Shown piece by piece: positions 55,217 to 63,988 of a stretch of DNA of 64,000 nt (position 1 is its first letter; each line of letters opens with the position of its first letter). The notes below the pieces were generated by a model. That model was not told the DNA's origin. It did no database searches and saw nothing but the letters and a program-made list of their open reading frames with translations. The translations under genes were made by a program, and so were the position numbers. The stretch spans positions 62,001 to 126,000 of the forward strand of contig NZ_VFOR01000001.1 of the NCBI RefSeq assembly GCF_006716235.1, in the 5' to 3' direction. This DNA comes from Propioniferax innocua. Its GTDB lineage: Bacteria; Actinomycetota; Actinomycetes; Propionibacteriales; Propionibacteriaceae.

Positions 55217-58200
55217 TCACCGCTGACGGCTGCGGCGACGCAGGACGCTGGTGGCCGCCAGCCCCAGCATCGCGGCGACCCCCACGGCCATGGCGAGGCC
55301 GGCAGCGTCTCCGGCACCGGTGTTGGGCAGTCCTCCGGGACCCTTGCCGCCTTCGGGGGCGCCGGGCCGTTCGCCCGGACCGGGCGCACCTGCTTCCTCG
55401 TCGGAATCAGGGTCGGACTCACCAGGTTCACCGGGCTGGCCCGGTTCGCCGGGCGCAGGAGCCGGATCGCTGGGATCCTCGGGCTCGGGAGCCGGATCAC
55501 CGGGCTCCTCCGGCTGAGGCGCCGGTGACTCGGGATCCTCCGGTGCCGGAGCCGGCGTGGTCGGATCATCACCGGGCTCCTCGGCAGGAGTGAACGGCAC
55601 ACCCGGTTCCACGTCGGTGTCGAGACCGAGCGCATTCACCACGGTGAAGTGCAGGTCGGTCTGGTCGGTGAAGCCGATGACGTTCTCGGCCGACGGTCCC
55701 TCGGCAGCGATGCGCAACTGTGCACCGGTATGCGTCGAGGAAGCACCCTCATTGTCCGACGCAGTCGCGTAGTTCACGCTCATCGGAGCACCGTCGGCCG
55801 TGGTCAGCTTCGTGACCAGACCAGCGGTCTCGGCGTCGTTGTAGACGATCTGCGAGGTGTGGGCGTGGTCGGCGGTCACGACGATGAGCGTGGGCTCACC
55901 GGATTCGGCCACCCAGTCCCGTGCCACCTGCACGGCCTGATCGAGGTCATCGAGTTCGCCGATCTGGCCACAGATGTCGGATGCGTGGTCGGCCTTGTCG
56001 ATCGAGGCACCCTCCACCTGCAGGAAGAAGCCCTCCTCGTTGGGCAGGACGTTCAATGCCGCCGAGGTCATGTCGGCCAGGGTCGGCACGTCCTCGGTGC
56101 GTTCGGGGTTCTTCTCACAGCGTGCAGGATCCTGCATGGCACCATCGGTGGTCGGCACCGTCTCCAGGAAGTTGCGGGGCAGGTTGCCCTCGTCGAACAG
56201 CCCGAGGATCGGGCCCTCGGGATCGGCCTGACGCAGCGAGATGCCCTCGGCCTCGGCCGAACCGGTCGCAGCTTCGAGCTCGGCCTTGTTCGTGACCACC
56301 TGGAACCCGTTGGCCTCGGCGTTCTCCAGCACGGTGTCACCCTCGGTCCAGGTGTTGTCGCCGGCTTCACCGCTGACCTGGACGGTCTGCTCGAAGGCCG
56401 CCGATCCACCGCCGAGCGTGATGTCGGCGCGGGTGTCGATGAGCTGTTCGGAGATGGACCCGAGGCCGCCGTTCTCGCGGTACTGGGCGTCGAACTCGCC
56501 GCCGGTGCAGCGCGGGTTGGCCTCCTCGGTGTTCTCCGGCCCGTAGCACTTGCGGTTCACCGCATGGGCGCCCATGACGGCCGCGGTGGCGTCCTGGATC
56601 TCGGAGGTGGTGACATTGCCGGTCTTCATACCGGCGGCTTTGGCCATCTCCAGCAGGTTGGCGTGCGGGGTGCCATCGAGCCCGATGCCGATACCACCGT
56701 TGTAGGTCTTGGTGCCGGTGGCCCATCCGGTGCCCGAGGCCGCCGAGTCGGTGACGTAGTCGGGGAGCCCAGTCTCCGGGTTCAGCGCGTAGTGGGTGTA
56801 CGAGCCGGTGTAGGGCAGTGCATCGACGCCGGGCAGACGTCCATTGGCGCCATAGAGGTAGTTGCGCGCCGAGGTGATCTCCGAGTCGCCCATGCCGTCA
56901 CCGATGAACAGGATCATGTTCTTGGCCTGCTCGTCGGAGCGCTGCTCGCCCTCGGTGCCGTACTGGGCGCAGTCACCGGGTAGGGGAGCGACCATGTTGC
57001 CGTTGGCATCCACCCGGAAGCAGGTCTCGGCCGGATTCGACGCCGCGACCGGCTTGGCCAGACCCGCATCACTGGCCCCGTCGGATTTGTCGGGGTTGAG
57101 ATCGAGGGCACTGAGCATGGTGTAGAAGAGGTCCGTCTGGTCGGTCTGGCCCAGAACGTTCTCCTCACCCGGGCCATATGCGGCCACACGGAGCTGGGCG
57201 CCGGTGTGCTGGGTCGAGCTCTCGCCAGCCTCATCGGCGGGGATGGTGCCGTAGGCGACCGTCATGGGGGTGCCGTCGGCGGTCTCCAGACGCGCGGTGG
57301 CCGAAACACTGTCGGCGTCGTCATAGACGATCTGAGTGCTGTGCGAATGGTCGGCGGTCACCACCACGAGGGTGTCGCCATCCTCCTTGGCGAAGTCAAG
57401 GGCAGCCTTGGTGACCTCGTCGAGGCGCTCGGTTTCACCGATCTGACCGCAGATGTCCGCACCATGGGCCGACTTGTCGATCGACGCCGACTCGATCTGG
57501 AGGAAGAAGCCCTCCTCGGCCTCGGGATCATCCAGCAACTCGATGGCCTTGTCGGTCATCTGCGACAGATCCGGTTCGTCGCCGGTGTCCTGAGGGGTGC
57601 ACTGGACGGGCTCATCGTGAGCGCCGCCGACGCTGGCGAGGTGCGGTTCGAAGCGAGTGGCCATGTTGCCCTCGGCGAACAGCCCCAGCACGGGCTTGTC
57701 CTGATCCGCTTCGGTGATGGCCGACAGTTCGTCGGCGTCGGTGGCCACCTGGAATCCGTTGTTCTCGGCGTTCTCCAGAACGGTGTCACCCTCGGTCCAC
57801 TCGGTCTGTGTATGGCCCTCGTCTGCGGTCAGGTACGGGTTCCGCCCGGGACCGCCTTCTTGGACGACCTGCTCGAAGGCCGCCGAACCGCCACCGAGGG
57901 TCACATCGGCGCGGGTGTCGATGAGCTGTTCGGAGATGGACCCGAGGCCGCCGTTCTCGCGGTACTGGGCGTCATACTCCTCACCGAAGCAGCGACCGTT
58001 CGCCTCCTCGGTGTTCTCCGGGCCGTAGCACTTGCGATTCAGGGCGTGGGCTCCCATGGCCGCCGGGGTGGCGTCCTGGATCTCGGAGGTGGTGACGTTG
58101 CCGGTGCGCATGCCACCGAGCTTGGCCAGCTCGATCAGGTTGGGCACCGGGGTGCCGTCGATCTGAACACCGACGGCACCGTTGTAGGTCTTGGTGCCGG

Positions 58201-58645
58201 TCGCCCAGGCCGTACCCGAAGCGGCGGAATCGGTCACGTAGTTGATCGACCCGTCGCGGTTGACCGAGTGATGTGTGTACTGCCCTTCGCTGGTGAGCTC
58301 GTCGATGCCCTCGAAGCGGCCGGCGGCCCCCTCGAGGTAGTTGCGTGCAGCAGTGATCTCCTGCTGACCCATGCCATCGCCGATGATGAGGATCACGTTG
58401 CGGGCGGTCTCATCGGTCCGCCCCTGGCCTTCTTTCCCGAATTGGGCGCAGTCACCGGGGCCGGGGGCGACGACATTCCCGTCGCCGTCAATGGCCACGC
58501 AGTCTTCGGGGCCGTTGTAGCCCCGTGTGGTGTCGCCTTCAGCGGCGGAGGCCAGCGGATTGAACAGAGACATCGAACTGAGGACGGCTGTGACGGCCAG
58601 TGTCGCAAGAGATGCGACGCTGCGCCGTGACCGTGGAGACTTCAT
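55217..58645 (-). CDS. Cell-wall-anchored alkaline phosphatase with two tandem catalytic domains
   Basis: The 1142-residue protein has a signal peptide (about 1-35, ending ASA), two complete PhoA-type domains (about 75-545 and 570-1010), a Pro/Glu/Asp-rich stalk and a sortase signal (LPNTG at about 1106, a hydrophobic stretch and RRRSRQR). Each domain has its own set: IGDGMG, nucleophile Ser in TDSAASGT, the GNVTTSEIQDAT segment, and TADH metal ligands (TADHSHST / TADHAHTS). Both copies share the C-rich RKCYGPENTEEAN and ENGGLGSISEQLIDTRAD segments, so they arose by duplication. It should release phosphate from esters at the cell surface. GGAAAGGA precedes the ATG. Confidence 0.93.
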   Translation of the reverse strand: MKSPRSRRSVASLATLAVTAVLSSMSLFNPLASAAEGDTTRGYNGPEDCVAIDGDGNVVAPGPGDCAQFGKEGQGRTDETARNVILIIGDGMGQQEITAARNYLEGAAGRFEGIDELTSEGQYTHHSVNRDGSINYVTDSAASGTAWATGTKTYNGAVGVQIDGTPVPNLIELAKLGGMRTGNVTTSEIQDATPAAMGAHALNRKCYGPENTEEANGRCFGEEYDAQYRENGGLGSISEQLIDTRADVTLGGGSAAFEQVVQEGGPGRNPYLTADEGHTQTEWTEGDTVLENAENNGFQVATDADELSAITEADQDKPVLGLFAEGNMATRFEPHLASVGGAHDEPVQCTPQDTGDEPDLSQMTDKAIELLDDPEAEEGFFLQIESASIDKSAHGADICGQIGETERLDEVTKAALDFAKEDGDTLVVVTADHSHSTQIVYDDADSVSATARLETADGTPMTVAYGTIPADEAGESSTQHTGAQLRVAAYGPGEENVLGQTDQTDLFYTMLSALDLNPDKSDGASDAGLAKPVAASNPAETCFRVDANGNMVAPLPGDCAQYGTEGEQRSDEQAKNMILFIGDGMGDSEITSARNYLYGANGRLPGVDALPYTGSYTHYALNPETGLPDYVTDSAASGTGWATGTKTYNGGIGIGLDGTPHANLLEMAKAAGMKTGNVTTSEIQDATAAVMGAHAVNRKCYGPENTEEANPRCTGGEFDAQYRENGGLGSISEQLIDTRADITLGGGSAAFEQTVQVSGEAGDNTWTEGDTVLENAEANGFQVVTNKAELEAATGSAEAEGISLRQADPEGPILGLFDEGNLPRNFLETVPTTDGAMQDPARCEKNPERTEDVPTLADMTSAALNVLPNEEGFFLQVEGASIDKADHASDICGQIGELDDLDQAVQVARDWVAESGEPTLIVVTADHAHTSQIVYNDAETAGLVTKLTTADGAPMSVNYATASDNEGASSTHTGAQLRIAAEGPSAENVIGFTDQTDLHFTVVNALGLDTDVEPGVPFTPAEEPGDDPTTPAPAPEDPESPAPQPEEPGDPAPEPEDPSDPAPAPGEPGQPGEPGESDPDSDEEAGAPGPGERPGAPEGGKGPGGLPNTGAGDAAGLAMAVGVAAMLGLAATSVLRRRSRQR

Positions 58646-58684
58646 GGTGTCCTTTCCCTTGAACCGGTCGGGCCCTCTGATCAG

Positions 58685-58690
58685 ACAGTA
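58685..58690 (-). promoter_or_regulatory. Candidate -10 box of the alkaline phosphatase gene
   Basis: On the minus strand TACTGT lies 4 bp beyond the last phased repeat unit, 39 bp before the ATG at 58645, a normal promoter position for an activator bound over the -35 region. Confidence 0.4.
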
Positions 58691-58694
58691 TGAA

Positions 58695-58734
58695 TGTCAC
58701 CGAGTGGTTGAAATTAGGTGTCCAAAGGGTTAAC
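58695..58734 (-). promoter_or_regulatory. PHO-box-like repeats of the alkaline phosphatase gene
   Basis: On the minus strand four heptamers start exactly 11 bp apart: GTTAACC (58734), GGACACC (58723), TTCAACC (58712) and GGTGACA (58701). Direct GTTCACC-like repeats with an 11-bp period are the known PhoP-binding pattern in Streptomyces. The gene it precedes is a phosphatase, which fits. Binding itself is not shown. Confidence 0.65.
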
Positions 58735-58817
58735 CGGATCAGAGAAGGTTCGAAATCGATGCTCGGATCATCTGTGGCGAGCGCGTTCCGGAGTCTTTCG
58801 AGGAGGGACCTTCAACT

Positions 58818-58877
58818 GTTCGAGCCTCGTTTCCTCGCACGATGGCCACCGTTCACATGTTGTTAAGAATCGTTTTC
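58818..58877 (+). promoter_or_regulatory. PHO-box-like repeats and promoter of the ugp-type operon
   Basis: On the plus strand GTTCGAG (58818), GTTTCCT (58829), GTTCACA (58851) and GTTAAGA (58862) keep an 11-bp register, one position (58840) not matching. A -10 box TAGAGT follows at 58879-58884. The fit is looser than on the other strand. Confidence 0.55.
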
Positions 58878-58914
58878 GTAGAGTGGCCAGTCAGACGTGT
58901 GAACGCTGGAGAAG

Positions 58915-60069
58915 ATGGAGAAGCCCGTGTCGAGCGTGGTGCTACGCGATGTCCGGAAGTCCTTTCCCTCGCGCAGGGGCGGGCAGGTCGCCGTGCTGAG
59001 CGGGATCGACACCGATGTCGCCGATGGGGAGTTCTTGGCCATTCTGGGGCCGTCCGGATGCGGCAAGTCGACGCTTCTGCGCATCATTTCGGGGCTCGAG
59101 GCGCCCACGAGTGGGTCCATCCACATCAATGGAGCAGACGTGACCGGTACCGCCCCCGAGCGCCGCGAGCTGGCCATGGTGTTCCAGAACTATGCGCTGT
59201 TCCCGCACCTCGACGTGCGGGAGAACATCCTCTTCGGGCTGAAATCGCGTCGGGAGCCGCGTGACCTGCAGGGGCGCCGTCTTCGTGAAACCACTGATCT
59301 CCTGGGGTTGGACGCACTTCTCGACCGAAAACCCTCCGAGCTCTCCGGTGGCCAGCGTCAGCGCGTGGCACTGGGCCGGGCGCTGGTCTCCGGGCAACGG
59401 CTCATTCTCATGGACGAGCCGCTGTCGAACCTCGACGCCAAGCTGCGGGCCGACATGCGCATCGAACTCAAGCGCATCCAGCGCCGCCTTGGGCTGACCA
59501 TCATCTATGTCACACACGATCAGGTGGAAGCCATGACGATGGCCGACCGGGTCATGATGCTGGCCGATGGGGGTGTGGAGCAGCTCGCGGCTCCGGCGGA
59601 GATCTATGCTGCCCCGGCCAGTGTCACCGTGGGTCGATTCATCGGTTCGCCGCCGATGAACATCATCGCTCCATTCGGGCGCGCCGGAGGCGCGCTGCCC
59701 CTGCCTGCGGGGGTCGACGCGGGTCGGACGCTGCTTGGGGTTCGCCCCGAGCGGGTCTCGTTGGTCAGCGAGGGGCTTCCCTGCCCCGACGATGAGGTGC
59801 AGATCGGGGCCGCAGAGGTCGTGGTCAACGAACTCCTTGGCGCTGACCGAATCGTCACCACCGAGATGGCCGACGGCACCCGTGTCATGGTGCGCGTCAC
59901 TCCCGATGTCGCTGTGGCCGAGGGCGCAAGGGTCACGCTCTCTGCACCTGCGGACCATCTTCACCTCTACGACCGGACCTCGCGGCGTCGGCTCGAGCAG
60001 TCACCTTTTCCGCAGAGTGATCCGGGTGCCGATCCCGCTCCGACGGCCCACATGCCGGAAGTCCGCTGA
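58915..60069 (+). CDS. ugpC: UgpC-like ABC importer ATPase
   Basis: The 384-residue ATPase has Walker A GPSGCGKS (45-52), Q-loop VFQNYALFPHLDV, signature LSGGQRQRVA, Walker B LILMDEPLSNLD and a C-terminal TOBE domain (about 245-370), the layout of MalK/UgpC. It energises uptake by the genes that follow. The start may be ATG 58915 or GTG 58927, which has GGAG at a better 6-nt distance. Placing the ATPase first is less usual for ugp operons. Confidence 0.88.
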   Translation: MEKPVSSVVLRDVRKSFPSRRGGQVAVLSGIDTDVADGEFLAILGPSGCGKSTLLRIISGLEAPTSGSIHINGADVTGTAPERRELAMVFQNYALFPHLDVRENILFGLKSRREPRDLQGRRLRETTDLLGLDALLDRKPSELSGGQRQRVALGRALVSGQRLILMDEPLSNLDAKLRADMRIELKRIQRRLGLTIIYVTHDQVEAMTMADRVMMLADGGVEQLAAPAEIYAAPASVTVGRFIGSPPMNIIAPFGRAGGALPLPAGVDAGRTLLGVRPERVSLVSEGLPCPDDEVQIGAAEVVVNELLGADRIVTTEMADGTRVMVRVTPDVAVAEGARVTLSAPADHLHLYDRTSRRRLEQSPFPQSDPGADPAPTAHMPEVR

Positions 60070-60114
60070 CCCCGACCATCAACCAATCACTTGCTGAGCA
60101 CTTCGAGGAGTCCC

Positions 60115-61398
60115 ATGAAACGACAGATCCGTACCCGCGCAGGGGCCGCCTTGGCCGCCGCCTCATTGTTGCTCACCGCCTGTGGCGGTGACGGCACGAG
60201 CGACGGCGTCACTGAGATCGACTTCTACTATCCGATCGCCGTCGGGGGCCCGTTGGAGTCGGTGATGAACGGCTACATCGACAGGTTCAACGATGAGCAC
60301 GATGACATCGAGGTCACGCCGGTCTATTCGGGTGACTATGAGCAGACGCTCGCCTCGGTCCAGTCGGCAGCACAAGCGGGCAATACGCCGGCGCTGACGG
60401 TGCTCGGCTCGCATGAACTGCTCACTGTCCACGATGCCGGAATCATCAAGCCCATCGAGGAGATCGTCGACGACCCCGAATGGTTCGATGGCTTCTACGA
60501 CTCTTTCATGCTCAACAGCACGCTGCCCGATGGGACCGTCGCCTCCATCCCCTTCCAGCGATCCACTGTGGTGATGTACTGGAACAAGGAGCTTTTCGAG
60601 AAGGCCGGGTTGGATCCGGAGACGGCACCCACAACGTGGGACGAGATGGTCGATTTCGGTAAGCAGGCTCAGGACAGGGGCGGTGCCGACTGGGGAATCC
60701 AGATCCCGTCCACCACCTGGGGTGTGTGGATGCTCGAATGCATGGTCATCCAGAACGGTGAGTTGCTGTGGGACGCCGAGAGCGGTGCACACGTCGGATA
60801 TGACGACCCGGCCACTGCGACTGCACTGCAGAACTGGGCAGACCTGCAGGCCGACGGTCTCGAGCCGAAGGGAACGGTCGAGTGGGGCACGCTGCCCACC
60901 GAGTTCTCGAACGGAAACACGGCCATCGCGTGGACGACCACCGGCCAGCTCACCAACATCAAGGACAATGCCGATTTCGAGTTCGGCGTCGCTCCGCTTC
61001 CAGCTCAGGACCAGCCCGGATCGGCCACTGGCGGCGGAAATCTCTACGTCATGGACGGCATCGACGATGACCAACAGGACGCAGCGGTGGAGCTTGCCCG
61101 CTTCCTGTCGTCGCCGGAGATCCAATCGGACTGGGGAGTGGAGTCCGGGTACGTTGCCGCCGTCGAGGAAGCGTGGGAATCCGAGCCGTTGGCAAGCTAC
61201 GTCGAGGAGTTCCCACAGGCCGGCGCTGCACGGGACCAGCTGGACGTGGCCGAGCCGGAGTTCGGCACTTACCGGCGTCAGGAGGTCTTTGATGTGATGG
61301 CCAACGCCATCGAAGAGGTGATGGGCGGCGCCGAGGTGGAGCCGACACTCGAAGAGGCCCAGAAGCAGGCCGACGAGATCCTCGCCGAGTACCAGTGA
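60115..61398 (+). CDS. ugpB: UgpB-like substrate-binding lipoprotein
   Basis: The 427-residue protein has a lipoprotein signal (lipid Cys23 in LLTAC) and a family 1 solute-binding fold. Its N-terminal IDFYYPIAVGGPLESVMNGYIDRFN and VYSGDYEQTLASVQSA resemble binding proteins for glycerol-3-phosphate. SIPFQRSTVVMYWNKELFEKAG follows in the standard position. Substrate by family and context is sn-glycerol-3-phosphate or a glycerophosphodiester; sugar cannot be excluded. ATG 60115 has GAGGAG 4 nt upstream. Its stop overlaps ugpA (GTGA). Confidence 0.85.
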   Translation: MKRQIRTRAGAALAAASLLLTACGGDGTSDGVTEIDFYYPIAVGGPLESVMNGYIDRFNDEHDDIEVTPVYSGDYEQTLASVQSAAQAGNTPALTVLGSHELLTVHDAGIIKPIEEIVDDPEWFDGFYDSFMLNSTLPDGTVASIPFQRSTVVMYWNKELFEKAGLDPETAPTTWDEMVDFGKQAQDRGGADWGIQIPSTTWGVWMLECMVIQNGELLWDAESGAHVGYDDPATATALQNWADLQADGLEPKGTVEWGTLPTEFSNGNTAIAWTTTGQLTNIKDNADFEFGVAPLPAQDQPGSATGGGNLYVMDGIDDDQQDAAVELARFLSSPEIQSDWGVESGYVAAVEEAWESEPLASYVEEFPQAGAARDQLDVAEPEFGTYRRQEVFDVMANAIEEVMGGAEVEPTLEEAQKQADEILAEYQ

Positions 61399-62309
61399 AT
61401 CGGACCCCCTCGGCCACCTGGTCAGGCGCGGCGTCGTCGGATGCCCTCCGGCGGCGCCGCCGTTCTGATGCGGGTTTCGCCTATGCTGCCTTGACGCCGG
61501 CGTTCGTGATCCTGGTCGGATTCACCGTCTTGCCCTTCATCATGGCTGCGTGGCGCAGCATCCATGATCGGTCGGGAGAGCTGACGGGGAAGAACTACGA
61601 GAGGATGTTGCACGACGGTGTGTTCCACACGGTGATCCAGAACCAGCTCGTCTACACGGCGGTGACGGTCCCGGCCACGGTTGCCGTGTCCTTGGCCCTC
61701 GCGCTACTGGGTGCGAAGGTCGTCCGGGCCAAAGCGTGGGTCCGCGTTTCCTTCCTGGCTCCGGCCGTGTTGCCCATCGTGGCAGCCGGAACCATCTGGG
61801 TGTACTTCTATCAGCCCAATTTCGGCGTCCTGAACGCGGCCCTGGGCGCCGTGGGGTTGCCGCAGCCGAATTGGTTGGGGCAACCGGATACGGCGCTCGG
61901 CGCCATGATGGTCGTTGCCATCTGGCAGCAGGCTGGTCTGTTCGTCCTGTTCTACCTGGCGGCACTGCTGACCCAGGACCCACAACTCCGTGAAGCCGCG
62001 CGCATCGAAGGTACTGGCCCATGGATGTTCTTTCGGAGGGTGACCTGGCCGTTGTTGATGCCGACGACGTTGTTCGTCGGCGTGATCGCCACGGCAAATT
62101 CCTTCAAACAGGTCGACCTGGTGTTCGTGATGACCCAAGGAGGCCCGGCTGATTCGACGAAGTTGATGCTCTACTACGTCTGGCAGACGGCCTTCGGCCA
62201 GTTCCGCCAAGGCTATTCGGCGGCCATCACCGTGGCGCTCGTGGCCATTCTGCTGACCATTGCGGTGGCCCAGATCCGCTTGCTCGACAAACGTATCCAC
62301 TACCGCTGA
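61395..62309 (+). CDS. ugpA: UgpA-like ABC importer permease
   Basis: The 304-residue permease has six hydrophobic segments and the EAA loop EAARIEGTGPWMFFRRVTWPLL that contacts the ATPase. The N-terminal 30 residues are polar and Arg/Ser-rich. It pairs with UgpE to form the membrane channel. Confidence 0.88.
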   Translation: MNRTPSATWSGAASSDALRRRRRSDAGFAYAALTPAFVILVGFTVLPFIMAAWRSIHDRSGELTGKNYERMLHDGVFHTVIQNQLVYTAVTVPATVAVSLALALLGAKVVRAKAWVRVSFLAPAVLPIVAAGTIWVYFYQPNFGVLNAALGAVGLPQPNWLGQPDTALGAMMVVAIWQQAGLFVLFYLAALLTQDPQLREAARIEGTGPWMFFRRVTWPLLMPTTLFVGVIATANSFKQVDLVFVMTQGGPADSTKLMLYYVWQTAFGQFRQGYSAAITVALVAILLTIAVAQIRLLDKRIHYR

Positions 62310-62325
62310 GAAAGGCCCAGCGCGC

Positions 62326-63213
62326 ATGAATCGCATATCCGACCCCGTCTCGTCCGGTGACCACGAGGCCTCGTCATCGGAGGCTAGTTCGGAGCAGGTG
62401 GCCCGCCCCGCAGCCAGCTTGGGGGACCGGTTGATGGTCGTGTCGGCCTGGGGCATGGCCCTTGTGTGGGTGTTCCCCCTCCTGCTGGTGCTCGTGATGG
62501 CGCTTCGCGACTCACCCACCGATTTCTCGCCGTGGGGTGGCTGGACCTTCGAGAACCTCACGCGGGTCTGGAACGCTGCGCCCTTCGGGATCTTTCTGCG
62601 CAACAGCTTCCTGCTCGTGGTGGGGTTGACCTCCACACAGGTCGTTCTGGGAGTACTGGCGGCCTACGCGTTCGCGCGTTTCGAGTTCCGCGGCCGGGAC
62701 GTGCTGTTCTTCGTCGTGTTGGCCCAATTGGTCATCTATCCCGAGATCATGCTCTCGGAGAATTTCTTCATGATCTCGCGACTGGGACTCGACGACACGC
62801 TCCTCGGCGTCGGGCTTCCCTATGCCGCCAGCGCATTCGCGATCTTCCTGTTGCGGCAGGCGTTCAAGACCGTTCCCGGTGAACTCGTCGAGGCCGCTGT
62901 CATGGAAGGTATGGGGCGGCTTCGGGTGCTGTGGCATGTTTACCTGCCACTGTGCCGGTCCACCGTGGCTGCCTTCGCCATGGTGTCGGTCTCGTTCCAC
63001 TGGAACAATTTTCTGTGGCCACTGATCGCCACACGGACCAATGACGCCCGTCCGGTCACCGTCGGCGTGGTGCGGTTCATGGCTCCGGAATCGGGTATCG
63101 ACTACGCGTCGTTGACCGCGGGGACCTTCATCATCGTGACGCCACTGTTGGTGTTCTTCATCATCATGCAGCGTCAGTTCGTGCAGTCCTTCATGCGCTC
63201 GGGGATCAAATAG
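62326..63213 (+). CDS. ugpE: UgpE-like ABC importer permease
   Basis: The 295-residue permease has six hydrophobic segments and an EAA loop, EAAVMEGMGRLRVLWHVYLPL. A polar N-terminal tail of about 35 residues precedes the first helix. ATG 62326 is taken; a Shine-Dalgarno is weak (GAGAAAGG). It begins 16 bp after ugpA and converges with the TetR gene, 19 bp between stops. Confidence 0.87.
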   Translation: MNRISDPVSSGDHEASSSEASSEQVARPAASLGDRLMVVSAWGMALVWVFPLLLVLVMALRDSPTDFSPWGGWTFENLTRVWNAAPFGIFLRNSFLLVVGLTSTQVVLGVLAAYAFARFEFRGRDVLFFVVLAQLVIYPEIMLSENFFMISRLGLDDTLLGVGLPYAASAFAIFLLRQAFKTVPGELVEAAVMEGMGRLRVLWHVYLPLCRSTVAAFAMVSVSFHWNNFLWPLIATRTNDARPVTVGVVRFMAPESGIDYASLTAGTFIIVTPLLVFFIIMQRQFVQSFMRSGIK

Positions 63214-63232
63214 CCTGCCCGTGCCCACGTGG

Positions 63233-63928
63233 TCAGGAACCGCTCTGGTCCAACATGGTCCGGCTCATGCCCTCCATCAGCGAGGTGATCAGAAGCCGGA
63301 AATAACGCTCGCTGGTCTGTTGCCCCTCGTCGCTGAGCAGAGGAGTGAGGAGTTCGTCACGCATCAGCGCCACCGCGTGACTCTGTTCGGCGAGGTCGGC
63401 GAGGTTCTGGCGCATGGCCTCGATGTCGTGCCGGCGACGGGCCAGGTGGGACTGGCGGTCCCGCGCCGATATCGCGCCCATCGCCACATTGATGATCATG
63501 GCGTGGGCCGTTGTGACATGCTCGCCGAAGCCGGCGGCGGTGAGCTTGTCGATCGCTGTTTCGAACAGGGGTAGTAGATCGGCCGGGAAGTGGCCCGACT
63601 CGGAGCGTTCGACGAGGTTCTGCGTCACGCCGTGGTACTGCAGTGACGCCCGGCGCAGGGTGAGCAGTATCTCCATGTACCACTCCTGCCACGGCAGGTC
63701 GGCATCCGGCATCTCGACCGTGGCCAGGATCTGGTCGGTGACGGTGTTCTGAACGGCGGCCTTGGTGGGGAAGTAGTGGTAGATCACCGACGGGACCACA
63801 TCGAGCTCTGTTGCCAGATCCCTGATCGACCAGCCGTGGAGCCCCTTCTTCGCCGTCATCGCCAGCGCACAGGCTCCAACTCTCTCAGGAGTGAGCCCGA
63901 CCCGACGGGACGTGTCCTTGGCGGTCAT
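63233..63928 (-). CDS. TetR/AcrR-family regulator
   Basis: The 231-residue protein has a TetR-type HTH at about residues 14-60 (GACALAMTAKKGLHGWSIRDLATELDVVPSVIYHYFPTKAAV) and an all-helical ligand domain. The YHYFPTK turn is a typical recognition-helix end. Ligand and targets are unknown. It reads away from the right end of the window and may control a gene outside it. The ATG has TACACT 6 nt upstream. Confidence 0.88.
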   Translation of the reverse strand: MTAKDTSRRVGLTPERVGACALAMTAKKGLHGWSIRDLATELDVVPSVIYHYFPTKAAVQNTVTDQILATVEMPDADLPWQEWYMEILLTLRRASLQYHGVTQNLVERSESGHFPADLLPLFETAIDKLTAAGFGEHVTTAHAMIINVAMGAISARDRQSHLARRRHDIEAMRQNLADLAEQSHAVALMRDELLTPLLSDEGQQTSERYFRLLITSLMEGMSRTMLDQSGS

Positions 63929-63934
63929 GGCTGG

Positions 63935-63940
63935 AGTGTA
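63935..63940 (-). promoter_or_regulatory. TetR gene leaderless-type -10 box
   Basis: On the minus strand TACACT lies 6 nt before ATG 63928. Confidence 0.5.
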
Positions 63941-63969
63941 ACCGGAGCCATGAGCGGCTTGACCGGGAT

Positions 63970-63988
63970 TTAGCTAAGGCTTACCTCT
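63970..63988. promoter_or_regulatory. Candidate iron box (DtxR/IdeR-type operator)
   Basis: TTAGCTAAGGCTTACCTCT matches the IdeR/DtxR consensus TTAGGTTAGGCTAACCTAA at 14 of 19 positions. It lies 12 bp from the right edge, so the gene it may control is outside the window. Confidence 0.45.

Noticed and set aside
55649-58630. Two long plus-strand frames opposite the phosphatase gene
   Set aside because: They mirror the duplicated phosphatase domains; Val/Gly/Leu-rich without homology.
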